Source of the DNA: Numida meleagris
Taxonomy: Eukaryota > Chordata > Aves > Galliformes > Numididae
Reading direction: 5' to 3'
Assembly (NCBI RefSeq): GCF_002078875.1
Contig: NC_034412.1
Span: forward strand, 16,160,238 to 16,224,237
DNA: 64,000 nucleotides
Shown: one piece after another, positions 24,582 through 36,433 of the stretch
Layout of the letters: every line of letters begins with the position of its first letter
Numbering within the stretch: position 1 is the first letter of the stretch
Notes under the pieces: generated by a model
The model's input: only the letters and a program-made list of their open reading frames with translations
Told to the model about the DNA's origin: nothing
The model's database searches: none
Program-made: the position numbers and the translations under genes

Positions 24582-27190
24582 TGTTAAAACTACCTGGACA
24601 GAGAACTGCTGTATACACCTGCAAAATGCATTTGCTGAAATTGCTTCCCAATGTGCCAGAGAAAAACCAAAACCAATAACTAAAAGGCTTTGTTTGTATA
24701 ATTGTCAAGATGAAGGTCAGCTAATGTAGTGCGGGGTTTAACAATTCTGTATTTGCATTACTCTGCATGCAAGTTTCTCAGAATTGTTTTTACCCTTGGT
24801 CTGGTTTCTCTTTTCCTTGCTGAACTGAACACTTGTTTTGTACCATGTCTTTTAGCTACAGGTTTTGTCATCATAAAATGTTAATCTAACAGTACACAGA
24901 AGAGATATTTTGACTAGTTTTGGTCCACTGCTGACCATATGACTCTACTTTTGTACAAATGTCAATTATTTTGAATGTAATGATTATTCTGCTGTAATAA
25001 TAATTTTTTTCTAAAAGACATATTGTTGTGGGCCCTGATTTAACAAGCCTGTTTTGGAAAGATTAACCCATCTGGTGTAAGAAGAAACTTATTTCTCTTC
25101 GACCCACCCACTTTCTTTTGATCATACTTCCTTCTGTTTTCTGCTCTACTCTGCTAGTACAGCAGTTCTCCGGCTGCTATTAGAGCACAGTCTGCACTGC
25201 CATTTAATCCAGAAGACTGTTCTGACCCATGACAGACTTTTCCCAGGTTTCACAAATCCTTTTTACTGCTGCAGGTAGATGGCCTGTTTCTGTCTTCCTG
25301 GATCCCCTGGACCTGGAGAAAGGCAACAGCCTTTAGAAAGAAACATATGGCTTGAGAGCAGGAGATATTCTTAAGATGAGAAAATAGTTTGGGGGATTTT
25401 AGGATGAAGAATCTCATGTATCGTTTGACTTGGTTTCCACCAGTGACCATCTTTGTCAAGAGAGTTTTCCATTCCCCAGTTCATACACCTTATAGGATGA
25501 ACTGGCTTTCTAGTAGATGAACATAGGCTATTTTCTGAAGGCTGAACAATTTAATTAACCTTTTATAACTTCACAAGCTCCACAAATGGAAAAAGAGCAA
25601 AATAGAGAGGAGAAGAATTGGTTGGACTGTACGCTCTATTATGTGTTACAAGACATTGGAGTTATAAAATGTTGTAAATGTGTGTGCAGGGATCTAGGTG
25701 GGTAAACTTGCCTATCTTGCTGTCAGTGCTGTTTGAACTTTATAAACTGTTTGAACTGGCATCCTTGCAGATATTAATTTTGTCTTTAACAGACATCAAA
25801 GCCAAGAGAAATCATCTTATCCCATTACTTGCAGCTGGATATTTTGTTTCTGTCAAGTTGTGAGATTACCTTATACAGAATTTAGGTAAGTTATCAGACA
25901 AACATGCCTGAATGATCCAAGCATTGATTTGCATTACCCTTCAACATTTATTTTCTTTGATTCTAGGACGTACAGTCAGTATTTTCCTGCAGGGATTTTT
26001 CTAATCTTTAAATGTCCTGCACAGTTATTTTCTCATTGCTCCTTCCTTCCCAGTCTGACGAATCTTCCCAGGGAGTTTTTTTCTCTTTTATTGGTGGGTA
26101 GGAGCACTTTGACACAACACAGTAGCTTTGCAAGTTGTCAGCTCACTTTTCTTCCTGTCTTGTCTTTTAGTGAAGCTATGGTAAGTTGGTTTATAGCGTC
26201 ATGCTGCACTTTTTATAATTACTTTTTCCATCTGTTTTCTCTGTGTTGATGTCAAAGACATACTTTCAGCTTTGAAAAAGTAGTGAAATTGCTGAAGGGC
26301 TTTTAATAGGTCTGAAGATACACATTTTTAATGGTAAATTAATGAAATTGTAGGAGTGGTTTATTATTTTCTTCTGATTTGAATTAAAGTCTAGAGTGTA
26401 TAATTAAGAAATCACTTCAGAATGTGCTCTTTCCAAGTCTAGCTCTTTACTTTTATAAGTATCTTCAATGAAATAATTGGTAGTTTCATTTACCTTTACT
26501 CTTTTCTTGAGCCATGCTGTGATTCTGACTTTTACAACTGTTAAATTTATTGAGTTACGAAGTATATGGAAATAGAATTTCCAAAAAGATTTATTGGTAT
26601 CAATAAGAATATCTTAAACCTGTCTATTTAGTCATTTTTAAAAGAGCAGTAGGATTTCTTTCTCTTCTATTTCATGTGCAGAATACCTTACAAGAAAGAA
26701 ATACACGAACACAAAGCTTTTATTTGTGTTTTTCACAGCCTCCAGTGAGAAAGGGGGTCACTCACCTAAGTGATGTTATAATGGCATTCAGATCAATCTA
26801 GCTCTCACTTAAAACCTTCTTCTTCAAAGAGAAAAGGCCCAGATGAAACCCAGTTATTGTCAGGTTACCTGTAGGTCACTGTGTCAAAACATCTGTGCCT
26901 CCGTCTTTATGGAAGTTCATTGCCATCAACAGGACTGTGCCTTGACCTAGTGCACTCTGGAGTAGAGTTTATCAGAAACTTGACGTTTCTCTTGATATCT
27001 TAGCTCTTTGATTTTTCTTAAAGCAGGCCATTGTGTATGTTCGCAAATATCTTTGAAGCACTGCCGCCCATTTCATCTGTCTGGTACTGATGTTTCCCTT
27101 TTCAATCTGTCTGACTGTCCTAGGAAATGCTCAATAGAAAGCTGTCTGAGCTTATTACTTAATAAAATTATTATTAAAAAAAAGTATTAG
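24582..27190 (+). other. AP1S3: AP1S3 3' UTR, extent uncertain
   Basis: AT-rich sequence follows the stop codon. I find no AATAAA in the first 2.5 kb. Variant signals include ATTAAA at 26383-26388; the first canonical AATAAA is at 27161-27166, within AATAAAATTATTATTAAAAAA. Further AATAAA sites lie at about 28503, 28540 and 28898. The mRNA end could be any of these or an earlier variant signal, so the right boundary given here is only a candidate. Confidence 0.4.
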
Positions 27191-30100
27191 AAAATAGATT
27201 CCTTAACAGTTTTCCCAATTTCACTAACATCTTTTGCAGTTATCTAAACTCTTGCCTTGCTAACAAGCTTCAAGCACGTCCTACTTTGCAAAATAGCATT
27301 TACTAAAATAACCTTTAATCATGGTCATGTTAGCCTAGATTCCCATCCTTGCTTTTGCCAACTGCATTTCACAAAAAACTTTTTCATTTTCTTGTTAACA
27401 TCTCTGCCTGAAGGATTCTTACTGTGATCTTACTACTTACCAGATGTGACAGGACTGGTTCTCTGTCATGCAACTAATTGCAACTCATGAGTTGTGACAT
27501 CTTTAAACATATCCTGATGATTTAAGAAAGAGACGCACATTAGACGGAGATAAAAATAAGAGTAATAATGTCAGAAGGAATATTAAAAAGTATGACAAAT
27601 CATCATGAGATAGGAGCAAGAGTGTCAGGATCTCGCAGGATTCATGAGTTATTAGCATTTCTGTTTTTTCATTGTACATTTCCAATTGCTGTGGTTTATT
27701 GAAAGGCGTCAGCTCTTAAAAATAACTCAAGGGCAACTGGTGTTTTGGTTACCTCTTATCAGCCTTTGTTTAACAAAAAGCCATTGATAGTGAATCTTCA
27801 AAACCCTTTCCCTTCCGCCTCCTACAAAAAGAAAAACTTTGTTTTCAGAAACCTGTAGGAAACTTATTTTGAAGCTTAGATACGGTTCTGTGTCTAAATT
27901 TGTGTTGGCAGAATAATGCTGTACATGTGAAAGGATTCTTTTTCATTTGCGTTATGTTCCTTCCAATAGATTACACGTTTGTTTGCTGTTTTTATCCTCT
28001 GCTTAGCACTGTGCTGCAGTGGAGTAATACAGCATGCAGTAATGGTACATTAGGGGTCAGGAGGGATTGGTTTGTAAGGAAAGATTAGAGGAGTTTAACA
28101 GTGTGAGTGAGGCTTTCAAAGATACCTAGAGACATTAAATCAACAGTCCCATCAAAATAACAAGACTCAATGCATATCCTAAGGAGAGAGAGAAAACTCC
28201 TACCTGTGCTTGTTAATGATGTTCTACTCCACTAAAAATGTGTTTGATATGCTTTTGTTAGCACAGCTTCTGTGCGAGAGGGGAATGTTGCTTTCACCAT
28301 GCGTAAAATATCTATAACCAGAGGTCTCAGTTGTGCAGACAGTCACTGTGTGGGATTTTCATTAATGTTATGAGCATGGATTCTGCATCATTATTTTACA
28401 TAAAGATATTTTTTTTTGTTTTAAATAGTTGCCAAGAACTTGTGAGCTCAGAACAGGTAAAAGCATCCTTCTGAAGAATGTGACGACATTCTTACGGAAT
28501 TCAATAAAGGGCATGTTCCTTTGCAAGGTCATAATAGAAATAAAATACAGTTGTTGACTCAGATATCTATTAGGACTATTCAGGGTGTTTTTTCATTAAG
28601 TTAGCAGGTCTGGATTGAGGTGTAGCAGTGAAAGCTTAGTGTTTAGAGCAGGAACAAAGGGCTGTGCTGCAGGAGACTTAACGTTGGCTGTCATGGAAAC
28701 CTGTTGCCTTGAAACATGACTAATGAGACCCAGGTTAAGGGAAAGGAAGAAGCTATTCTTGAAATTACTCTTCAGCAAACCCTCATGAAGACCAGCAATA
28801 TATATCACCAAAACTTACTGTTATTTCAGGTTCTGTTGGCTGATTCACTTAACCTTGTCCTTTTGTTTATTTAGCAGCTCTAGTAACCAGGAGATTTAAT
28901 AAAAAGAGTGCTATAAAATAGTTCAAAACTCATCTCTAGGCCTTCTAGAAATAAGTAGTATCTTATTTACATACTTCTTTCCTAGTGTGCTACAGTATTT
29001 GTCCAAATTCTGTGGAAGGGCTGCATTGAAACCAAACTGGCAGGTGAGGGATGCTGGAACATGCCTGGGAATTCCCACCCAGCAGTTTAGACCAGCTGAG
29101 GGTATTTGCCTTCGGTTGTGGTTGTTCATTTTAAAGAATAGCTCAGGTATGTGAGGGAGGGTACATATTCTGTGCACATATTCCTATGGAAAAATCCGCT
29201 GGGGTACCTTGAAGTTTACTTTGCCCTTCTGTCACCTCCTTTTAAAGTTCTGCTGAGAATTCTCCTCTCTTCCAGAGCTCCTTGCTCCAAAGCCAGCGTG
29301 TATCATTACACAGCAGGCTCTGCAACAGAGAGCACAAATATAAAAGTCTTCTGAGTGCTGACGTTTTTCCTCCTGCAAAGGTGAATCTTGTGTGTCTGAT
29401 TACGAGACCTAATTGTGCAAAACAATGCAGGGTTTGGAATCCCTAGGCACACAGAGTGACAAATCCGTTAGAGCTCGCCACGGTTCTCAGCTGCTCCCTG
29501 GACCAGAATCTTGCACAAATAAATTGCCAACAGCCGTGTGAGCCTCACTGCCTTGTGGAGATCATGCTTCAGGGTCCTCTGGAAGCTGATGGTGAGAAGC
29601 CAGCCTCAGCTGAGCAGAGCTGATAATGGCAAACCAGAGGGGAACATCTTTAAAGAAATTTCAGGTGAAATGATATGTTCTTTCTTTATTTCTTAGTGTA
29701 CTTGGGATGTGCTTGGGGTGAGCTGGAGAACTGTACTGAAAGAACAGTCTGACAAAGTGGCAAGAAAGGAATATTCTGTGAAAAACAACAGAGATGGGAC
29801 TTGGCTGGGTTTGCAAGGTGGCAGCTGCATTTGGGGTGGAAGGATATTTTCTGGTGTGTACTGTCAACGATAAGGGGGGTCCTTGTCCTCAGGGACTAGC
29901 TTGGGTGATCAGCTTCTGTTTGGCAGGATTTAACACAAATTGGTAATGTTCTGCTGGCAAAAGAGGGACTGCAGTGGGTAAATTAGAAGTTATTTTAAAT
30001 GTAATAATGAATTGTTGATTCCTTCTGGCATCCCAATCAGGTTAATGTGGGGAAAACCGCAATGTTTCACATGACAGTTCTGTCTGAAACGATGATGGAA

Positions 30101-30905
30101 ATAATCAGTGTGTCAAAATTATTATGTAGGGATGTATGCTCCAATATTCACGTTTAAACCTGGCATAAAGTGGCAAGATGAGGACCTCAAGAAATCATCC
30201 TTCTCCCAGTCAGGATCAGCTGCCCTTCAGCTGTATCTGGGTGATATTTTTCTGACTTCTCCCAGTCAGCCTGTGGTGAAGATCCTAAAATGGTCTTGGA
30301 CAATCTGTCCAGAAGCAGAACCTCCTGCCAGAGGGAACTCTTCCTGGTGACCACCCCAGCTCCCTTTCCTGTGAGCCCAGCACTCCTTGTGATAGTGAGC
30401 ACAGAGAGAGAAATCTCCTTACTGCATTTGCCTGTGCAGCACCCTTTGAAGGGACTCTGTTTTGCTGCCTGCAGCTTCCGGGTAATGCTTAGGTAATTCC
30501 TAGGTGGGTGAGCAGCTGTACTTTCAGGGTGGGGGTACCAGGTGTTTTTAACCTCAGTTCCCATGTGTGAGCCATATTCGGTTGTGGCTTGTGGTAGCTT
30601 GTCAGAACATTGAAATAGGAACTGCATGGGGCCCAAGGATGACGTTATGAGGTGTGTGCAAACTTCAAGTCCACTAGGACTTCTTTGCTAAACAATTCTA
30701 GGAGGATGCAGAGCAGAAGAGATGACAGTGATTGTGGAGTGCTCTCCTGCCTGGACTTCAAACAGGCACCCAGAGGCCAATTTTGTTGTGAACTTTCTAA
30801 AGTAATGTAAAAATAATATTGATCTTTATTGTCTGTTTTTTTGTTTAGTTCTTCATAGAAGAGTGTTGGGTGGTCTGACAGCTGTCTGCTTGTAATGCTA
30901 CTTTT

Positions 30906-31380
30906 CATAGAATCGTCATAAAATGGTTTGAGTTGGAAGGGACCTTTAATTAAAGGCCATCTGGTCCAGCTCCCCTGCAGTGAACAGGGACACCTACAGC
31001 TCCATCATGTGCTCAGAGCCTGATTCAGCCTGACCTCAGGTGTCTCCAGGGATGGAGCATCCACCACCTCCCTGGGCAGTGCCAGTGCCTCACCACCTTC
31101 ATTGTAAAAAAAACCTTCTTCCTTCTATGCAATCCAAATCTCTCTTTTAGTTTGAAACCATTTCCCCTTGTCCTATCACAACAGATCCTGCCAAAGAGTC
31201 TGTTCCCTTCCTTCTTACAGCCCCCCTTTAGATACTGAAAGGCTGCTCTCAGGACTCCCCAGAGCCTTCTATTCTCTAGGCTGCACAGCCCCAGCTCTCA
31301 GACTGTCCTTGCAGGGGAGGCGTTCCATCCCTTTCCTGCACTCCCTGATCATTCAGCCTGTTTGCTGCTGGTCAGTTGCT
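30906..31380 (-). mobile_element. CR1 LINE fragment, minus orientation
   Basis: Read on the + strand it starts with CATAGAATCGTCATAAAATG and GGTTTGAGTTGGAAGGGACC, the reverse complement of the CR1 3' terminus. It continues through blocks typical of chicken CR1 3' sequence: CACCACCTCCCTGGGCAGTG, CCAGTGCCTCACCACC, CCCCTTGTCCTATCACAACA, GGCTGCTCTCAGGACTCCCC, AGAGCCTTCT. The copy is 5'-truncated and diverged, and its far end fades near 31380. It is not coding-competent. Confidence 0.9.
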
Positions 31381-31481
31381 CTGTTCATCCTCAGGCTTTC
31401 ATGCCCAGCTCTGGGGCCTGAGCCAGCAGGTGAGTAGGGCTGTACTGGGGCAGCATTCCCCAGCCCTGGCACCACATTGGC

Positions 31482-31501
31482 TGTGTGTGTGTGTGTGTGT
31501 G
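31482..31501. repeat. (TG)n microsatellite
   Basis: Ten uninterrupted TG dinucleotides just beyond the CR1 fragment. Confidence 0.9.
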
Positions 31502-32127
31502 CTTCTAACAGAGTACCTGTGGGGAAGGGACTCAGTGAGAGCAGAGTTCCGGCTTGCAGCAGCATGCTAGGGATCTTGGCATGGCTGGCTGCGAGTGGTG
31601 CTGCCCTGCAGCAGCCAGGAGCTGAACTGTGTGTCTGCTGCCTGCTGCAGGCCTAGCATGCTCCTGGTTGGACATGCTGCAGCGGCCTGCACTCGGCCCT
31701 GGGCGCAGGGCTACCACAGTGCCCTTATCGGGTGGCACTGGGGAGTGTTGTCTGGGCAGCTTCAAGGAGTGCTCATCAGGGTGTCCTGTGAGCACCTGGT
31801 GACAGGCCCATCCCTGTCAGGTGCGCTCCTGGAAGCACCATCAGGTTCTAGCAGGAGGCCTAACGCTGCTGGTTTTGTTTTGAGTCGCTGTCTAATGCAC
31901 CAGCTTGCATGAGGAGGTATGCTTGATGAGCAGGCTGTGTTGAACCCAAAACAAAAGTTGACCATCGGAGGGAGCAGTCTGTAAGCACAGTGCTTCAAGC
32001 AAAGCAGCAGAGATGACCCCTGGCCAAACAGTGTGTGCTTGGGAGGAAGCTCAGGCTGTTATGTTGATACCTTTTTTTATCTTTTTAATGAAACCTCCTT
32101 CCTGCCATTTCAGAAGAGTGGAGGGTT

Positions 32128-32150
32128 TGACGTCATGTGCTGATGAGTCA
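32128..32150. promoter_or_regulatory. Palindromic CRE with adjacent AP-1/MAF-like site
   Basis: A full CRE palindrome TGACGTCA is at 32128-32135. Eight bases on is TGAGTCA (32144-32150), within TGCTGATGAGTCATTGC, which also resembles an NF-E2/MAF half-site arrangement. Full CREs are rare in CpG-poor vertebrate DNA; the only other one I find in this window is in the SCG2 promoter. This is a possible distal bZIP enhancer, by motif only. Confidence 0.4.
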
Positions 32151-35005
32151 TTGCTTTTAACAGGCCAGCAAGCAGGGACTGAGAGAGCTGTCTGGAGCAG
32201 CTGCTCTGTTAATCATTCACAAAAAGCCCAGAGAAAGCTCAAGGGGAATGCTTGTGAATAATTAAATTTCTGTTTTCATTATGAAGACTCAGTTGGTTTA
32301 CCTGGATCTGCTAGAATCCAGGTACTGGGGAGCGAGGAGGAGGACAGTGATCTCACTGATGTGCTGATATCCCTGTAAATAGCAGTTGGAGTCATCAGTG
32401 TCGGTCAGGCATGTATATGATTTAACAATTTCATGCAAAGCTTATGTAATACAGCTCTCACCACCAGCTACATCTCTGTAGCTGCAACCTGTTTGACCAT
32501 ATCTATGTATTCTAGAGGAAGCAAATGCCTTCGACAGGGCAAGATACGTATTCTACTGAAAGACTGAAGATCTGCCATATCTCATAGCCTGACGCTATCC
32601 ACCGTATGCATTCTCAAAGGAAGCAGGGCTGCCCAGGTTTGTTCACCAATGCTTCTGCTCATCAGCATCTTCCTTGAGGGTGTTGTTCAGGAGGCAGCGG
32701 TCCATCATTTTGAGTTAATGCTGATTCAGTATCTTGGAAATATGTGTTGTACTCATCATTGCTACAATGAGCTTAAACTTCAGCTGCCAATTTGTAATGA
32801 TCAGAGTTTATTAGGTTCAGCTTCAGAAGAGTAGGACTGTTATCTCCACCAGGGTCCAGACTGGATAAATTCCTGCATGGTGAATTATTCTCTGTTCAGC
32901 TCATCTCCATTGTTCAAGGGCCCTAGGTAATAGTTGCTGTCTTTTACCCAGGGATAGAGTTAGATGAGCACTTTTACTCCCAAAGTAATCCTATTACCTA
33001 AGTGCGCAGTAAAACCAGGAACACGCCACTTGTCTGTGACAGAATGTTAGATTAACTTCACCTACACAGTGGGACTGCTGGGGCAGTTAGGACGGAGGGG
33101 TTGCTTATGAATAGTTACTTCAGTCACCTACAAGGATGTGAGTGGAAAGTTGCTATTCTGGCTGGTATCGGAAGAATGGAGAAGAAAGTATACCATGAAA
33201 CCACTCGAGTCTGAAAAACCTTTCTACCTTTGGGCATTGTTTTCATGGATTTGTGATATCCCACTGATGTGTAGGCAGAAGCTATTTTCAAGCTCCTATT
33301 CATTTTAAGTTCTGGAAGAACTTAAATACTGAAGGCTGTATTTCTAATAGATTAATGATGTTATATCTAGCTTTATGAATAACCAGAGATATTATGAGAT
33401 TCGAATTCTAAACATCACAAGCCAGAGTGTCTGGGACGTGGGATAGAGCCCCACTTGAATATCACAGTTTTATTTATGCTAGCAGGGGAAAATGTACCAG
33501 CAAATCAAATCTTACTTGTGGATGGAGCACGTTTTGTATAGCATATGATATAATGAAAGTCATCTTTCAGAGCAAAGTTGGTATTGAAATGCTGAGGAAT
33601 ACTGAAATCAAACAGGAACTTGTGAAGCGTGGGAATAAAACAAAATCAAAAGGAGAAAATCAGTTAAAATGTAAAAAGAACACTGTTTCTGAGGCCTTGT
33701 GTCAAATGCCGTGCAGCAGTTGACTCTACAAAAGATGCTTTTTTGATTTTCTTATTAAAGGCACCTACTGAAGTCATTGTTCCCTAAGAAATCAGATGCA
33801 TTGCATAGTTAAGTAACATATTAAAAAATAAAAGTATCTCTGTAAGATGTAGAGGCAAGAAAGCAGTAAAGTCTGAAGAGGTTATTAAAAGCCTCCCAGA
33901 GAAGCTGCCCATGTGAGAGGTATATTACAAAGCTGAGCAGCAGGCAGCAACAAGAAATCTTCTGAGACACTGAAGCCTGAGTCTGTGCGTGATGCTGAGC
34001 TCCTGGGAGGCCTCTCCGTGTGGATGAAGGCACCTGAAGGCTTCGCTCTGGCTTTTCTAGGCTGGAGGTACGCTCTGTGCAAAGGGCAGGCAGGTTTACA
34101 AACAAGCTTGAAAACTTTCTCCAGACACATTTTTCTCTCCTAATTATAAAGCAAGTATAGTTTATTTTAAAAATAACTGATTCAGCCAGCCATTTAATCT
34201 CTTGCTCTCTATACCCAGCAAAAAAAGTTTCAGTTTGTCTGGAAAAATAATAATTGGAGAAAGGTTAACATGATTAACATGCTCCATGGTCGAGGTGCAG
34301 GCCTGCCTGCTGCAGAGGCTCGGCGGTCAGAGTCAGTGCTGCAGGAAAAAGCACATCACCTGCTGGTCGGCCCATGGCAGCCTCGCTTGTGGCCTCGTGG
34401 CTTTTGCTTGGGAGAGCTTGTCCAGACTCCTCGAACCTCTTGCCTCTCCAAGGCTGCAGTCAATGTCTTACTCACACAGCAAGCCTTTAGCGGTTCTTGT
34501 AAAGCCATAGTTTATTATGTTATATTTGTCATTAATTATTGACGGAGTACTCCAAGGTTGCATTGTGACATTTCTGTTCTTTGTTTCTTCCATATGAATA
34601 GTTTCTAAAGTTAGATTAAACAAGTTAAAAACTTAGAAGAGGTGCTTCTCCCATGCCTGAGGATAGATTTGTTTTCTCCTGAGCCAGGGCTGAGTTTCTT
34701 TTCCAGCTTCCATCCTTGATGTGACATCACCCCACATGATTTACAAAGAGCTATATGTCACGATTCAACCAAGAGGTCAGATGACTCCAACATGCCAGCT
34801 GTGGGCTAGCATCACAGGTAAGGCACCAAAGGCCTGACCTTGGTGCGGTTACTGCCTAATCTTTGTTTCCCAAAAGCAGCTCAGAGGCATCCTCAGAGTC
34901 AGTTGTGGCTTGAGCCATGTCTCTGTGCCCATGAAGATGGGGCACCCTGTTGCAGAGCGCAGGCTGGCATGCACGGTGCTGGGTGCAGGGCTGGTGGCTA
35001 CCAGG

Positions 35006-35019
35006 GCAGCAGGGGGCCT
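35006..35019 (+). promoter_or_regulatory. CTCF-like motif
   Basis: GCAGCAGGGGGCCT matches 11 of 14 positions of the CTCF core CCASYAGRKGGCRS. It lies in a G-rich patch (34920-35045) between the two genes. The evidence is weak by itself. Confidence 0.25.
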
Positions 35020-36401
35020 TGGCCAGCAGTGACGGTGTGGCTGTGATCCTGCTCCCGGCCCTGTGCTAGGAATCTAGTGACTTTAGAGGATGCCTTGAGC
35101 AGCTCATTTAACAAGACTAAAATTAGCTTTTCTGAGCACTCCCTGCTTTGGCAGCCTGATCCTTGCATGCCGCAAGCACTGCTTCTCTGTGCTTTATCAC
35201 AGGAACTCTGCATGTTCCCATGAAGCTGTTCTGCATTTTGAGAGTGCGATACTGTGTCTCCGAAGAGAGGCAAGGACGTGTCTGCCTTTTAGCTCCAAGC
35301 CTCCTGGAAAACAAGGTCAACCTGATTGTTTTTAGAACAGATGGCTTCCTTCCATGTAGTGGCATTTCCCTGGCTAAGTAGAGTCTAACTGTATATAAAT
35401 ATCAAATGCAGCTATATGTGGATTTAAGAGAATACTAGAAAATTACAAGGATAGGAGAATTCAGAGCTGCTGAAAAACATGACCGTATGTATATGTATAT
35501 TTTCAGCCAGCACTTTAAATAACTAGTTTTCTTTGTCTCCAATAGGCATCTTTAATCTAAGCTAACCTAGCAGATGACAGGTTACCCCAGTCCCTCCTGG
35601 GAGAGGAAGATGGCTGGAAGCAACTGCACGAGAAGAGCTTGATATATTCTGAGCCATCTCCCCCAGTGGAGGCAGGTTTCTGAGGCAATGTGAGCTCAAA
35701 CAGGTCTAATGCGGATACTATAACAAGAGAATAGCCATGGTGCATGGGTAATGAGACTAGAAAGAATACAGGTGGATTAATTGGACACAAAGATTAATTT
35801 GCTGTTCCTGAGTAACCGCATGCTTTTGTCAGTTTTGCCTGATATTTTTAAAAGAATTTATAGCCTTGGTTTATACTGTGTTTAGTGGCTGTAATAGGAA
35901 ATGATGGTGCCCCAAATTCATGTCTTTCTGTATTACAACACGCCTGGGGAGAAGCAAGGAGTGACCTACATGCGTTATGCAGGAGAAGGTTGTTTCAGAT
36001 TTGCTTTGTCAGGATGTCTGCATGCTTTTCCGTGCCCCATAGAAATAATTCAGGTTGTATTAATTAATTATTTCAAACAATATTATGCAGGAGGGAGGAA
36101 GACCGCTTGACCTTCAGAGACCCATTCCCGTTCTGTTTTCCGTAAGAATGTGGGTTGCATCAGCTGGGACTGTGATTGATGGAAGGTATTTGCCTTTCTA
36201 TGTAACGGAGAGAAGCAGTACCCCAGTACACTGTGGGGAGCCCTGTCTCTGCAGGGCTGGAGTCCAGAGCTCTTCCCTCCAGCTTTATTTCATTAACTCC
36301 TTTCAGAGAATACAGCAGGAGCATAATCCAATCACTTCGGTGTTCGGAGGAACTGGCACAGGGTAGGACACTCCAGCACAGTAAGGAGAGATGCTGCTCT
36401 G

Positions 36402-36433
36402 TGACTCATTTCCTGCAGCCAGTCACTGAGTCA
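36402..36433. promoter_or_regulatory. Paired AP-1 (TRE) motifs
   Basis: TGACTCA at 36402-36408 and TGAGTCA at 36427-36433 sit 25 bases apart in otherwise unremarkable intergenic DNA. Closely paired TREs are common in activity-regulated enhancers, but the match is short and could be chance. Confidence 0.25.

Noticed and set aside
31370..31912. Possible continuation of the CR1 element or a hidden gene
   Set aside because: The match to CR1 fades after about 31380 and the remaining G+C-rich stretch has no family signature; left unannotated apart from the TG repeat.
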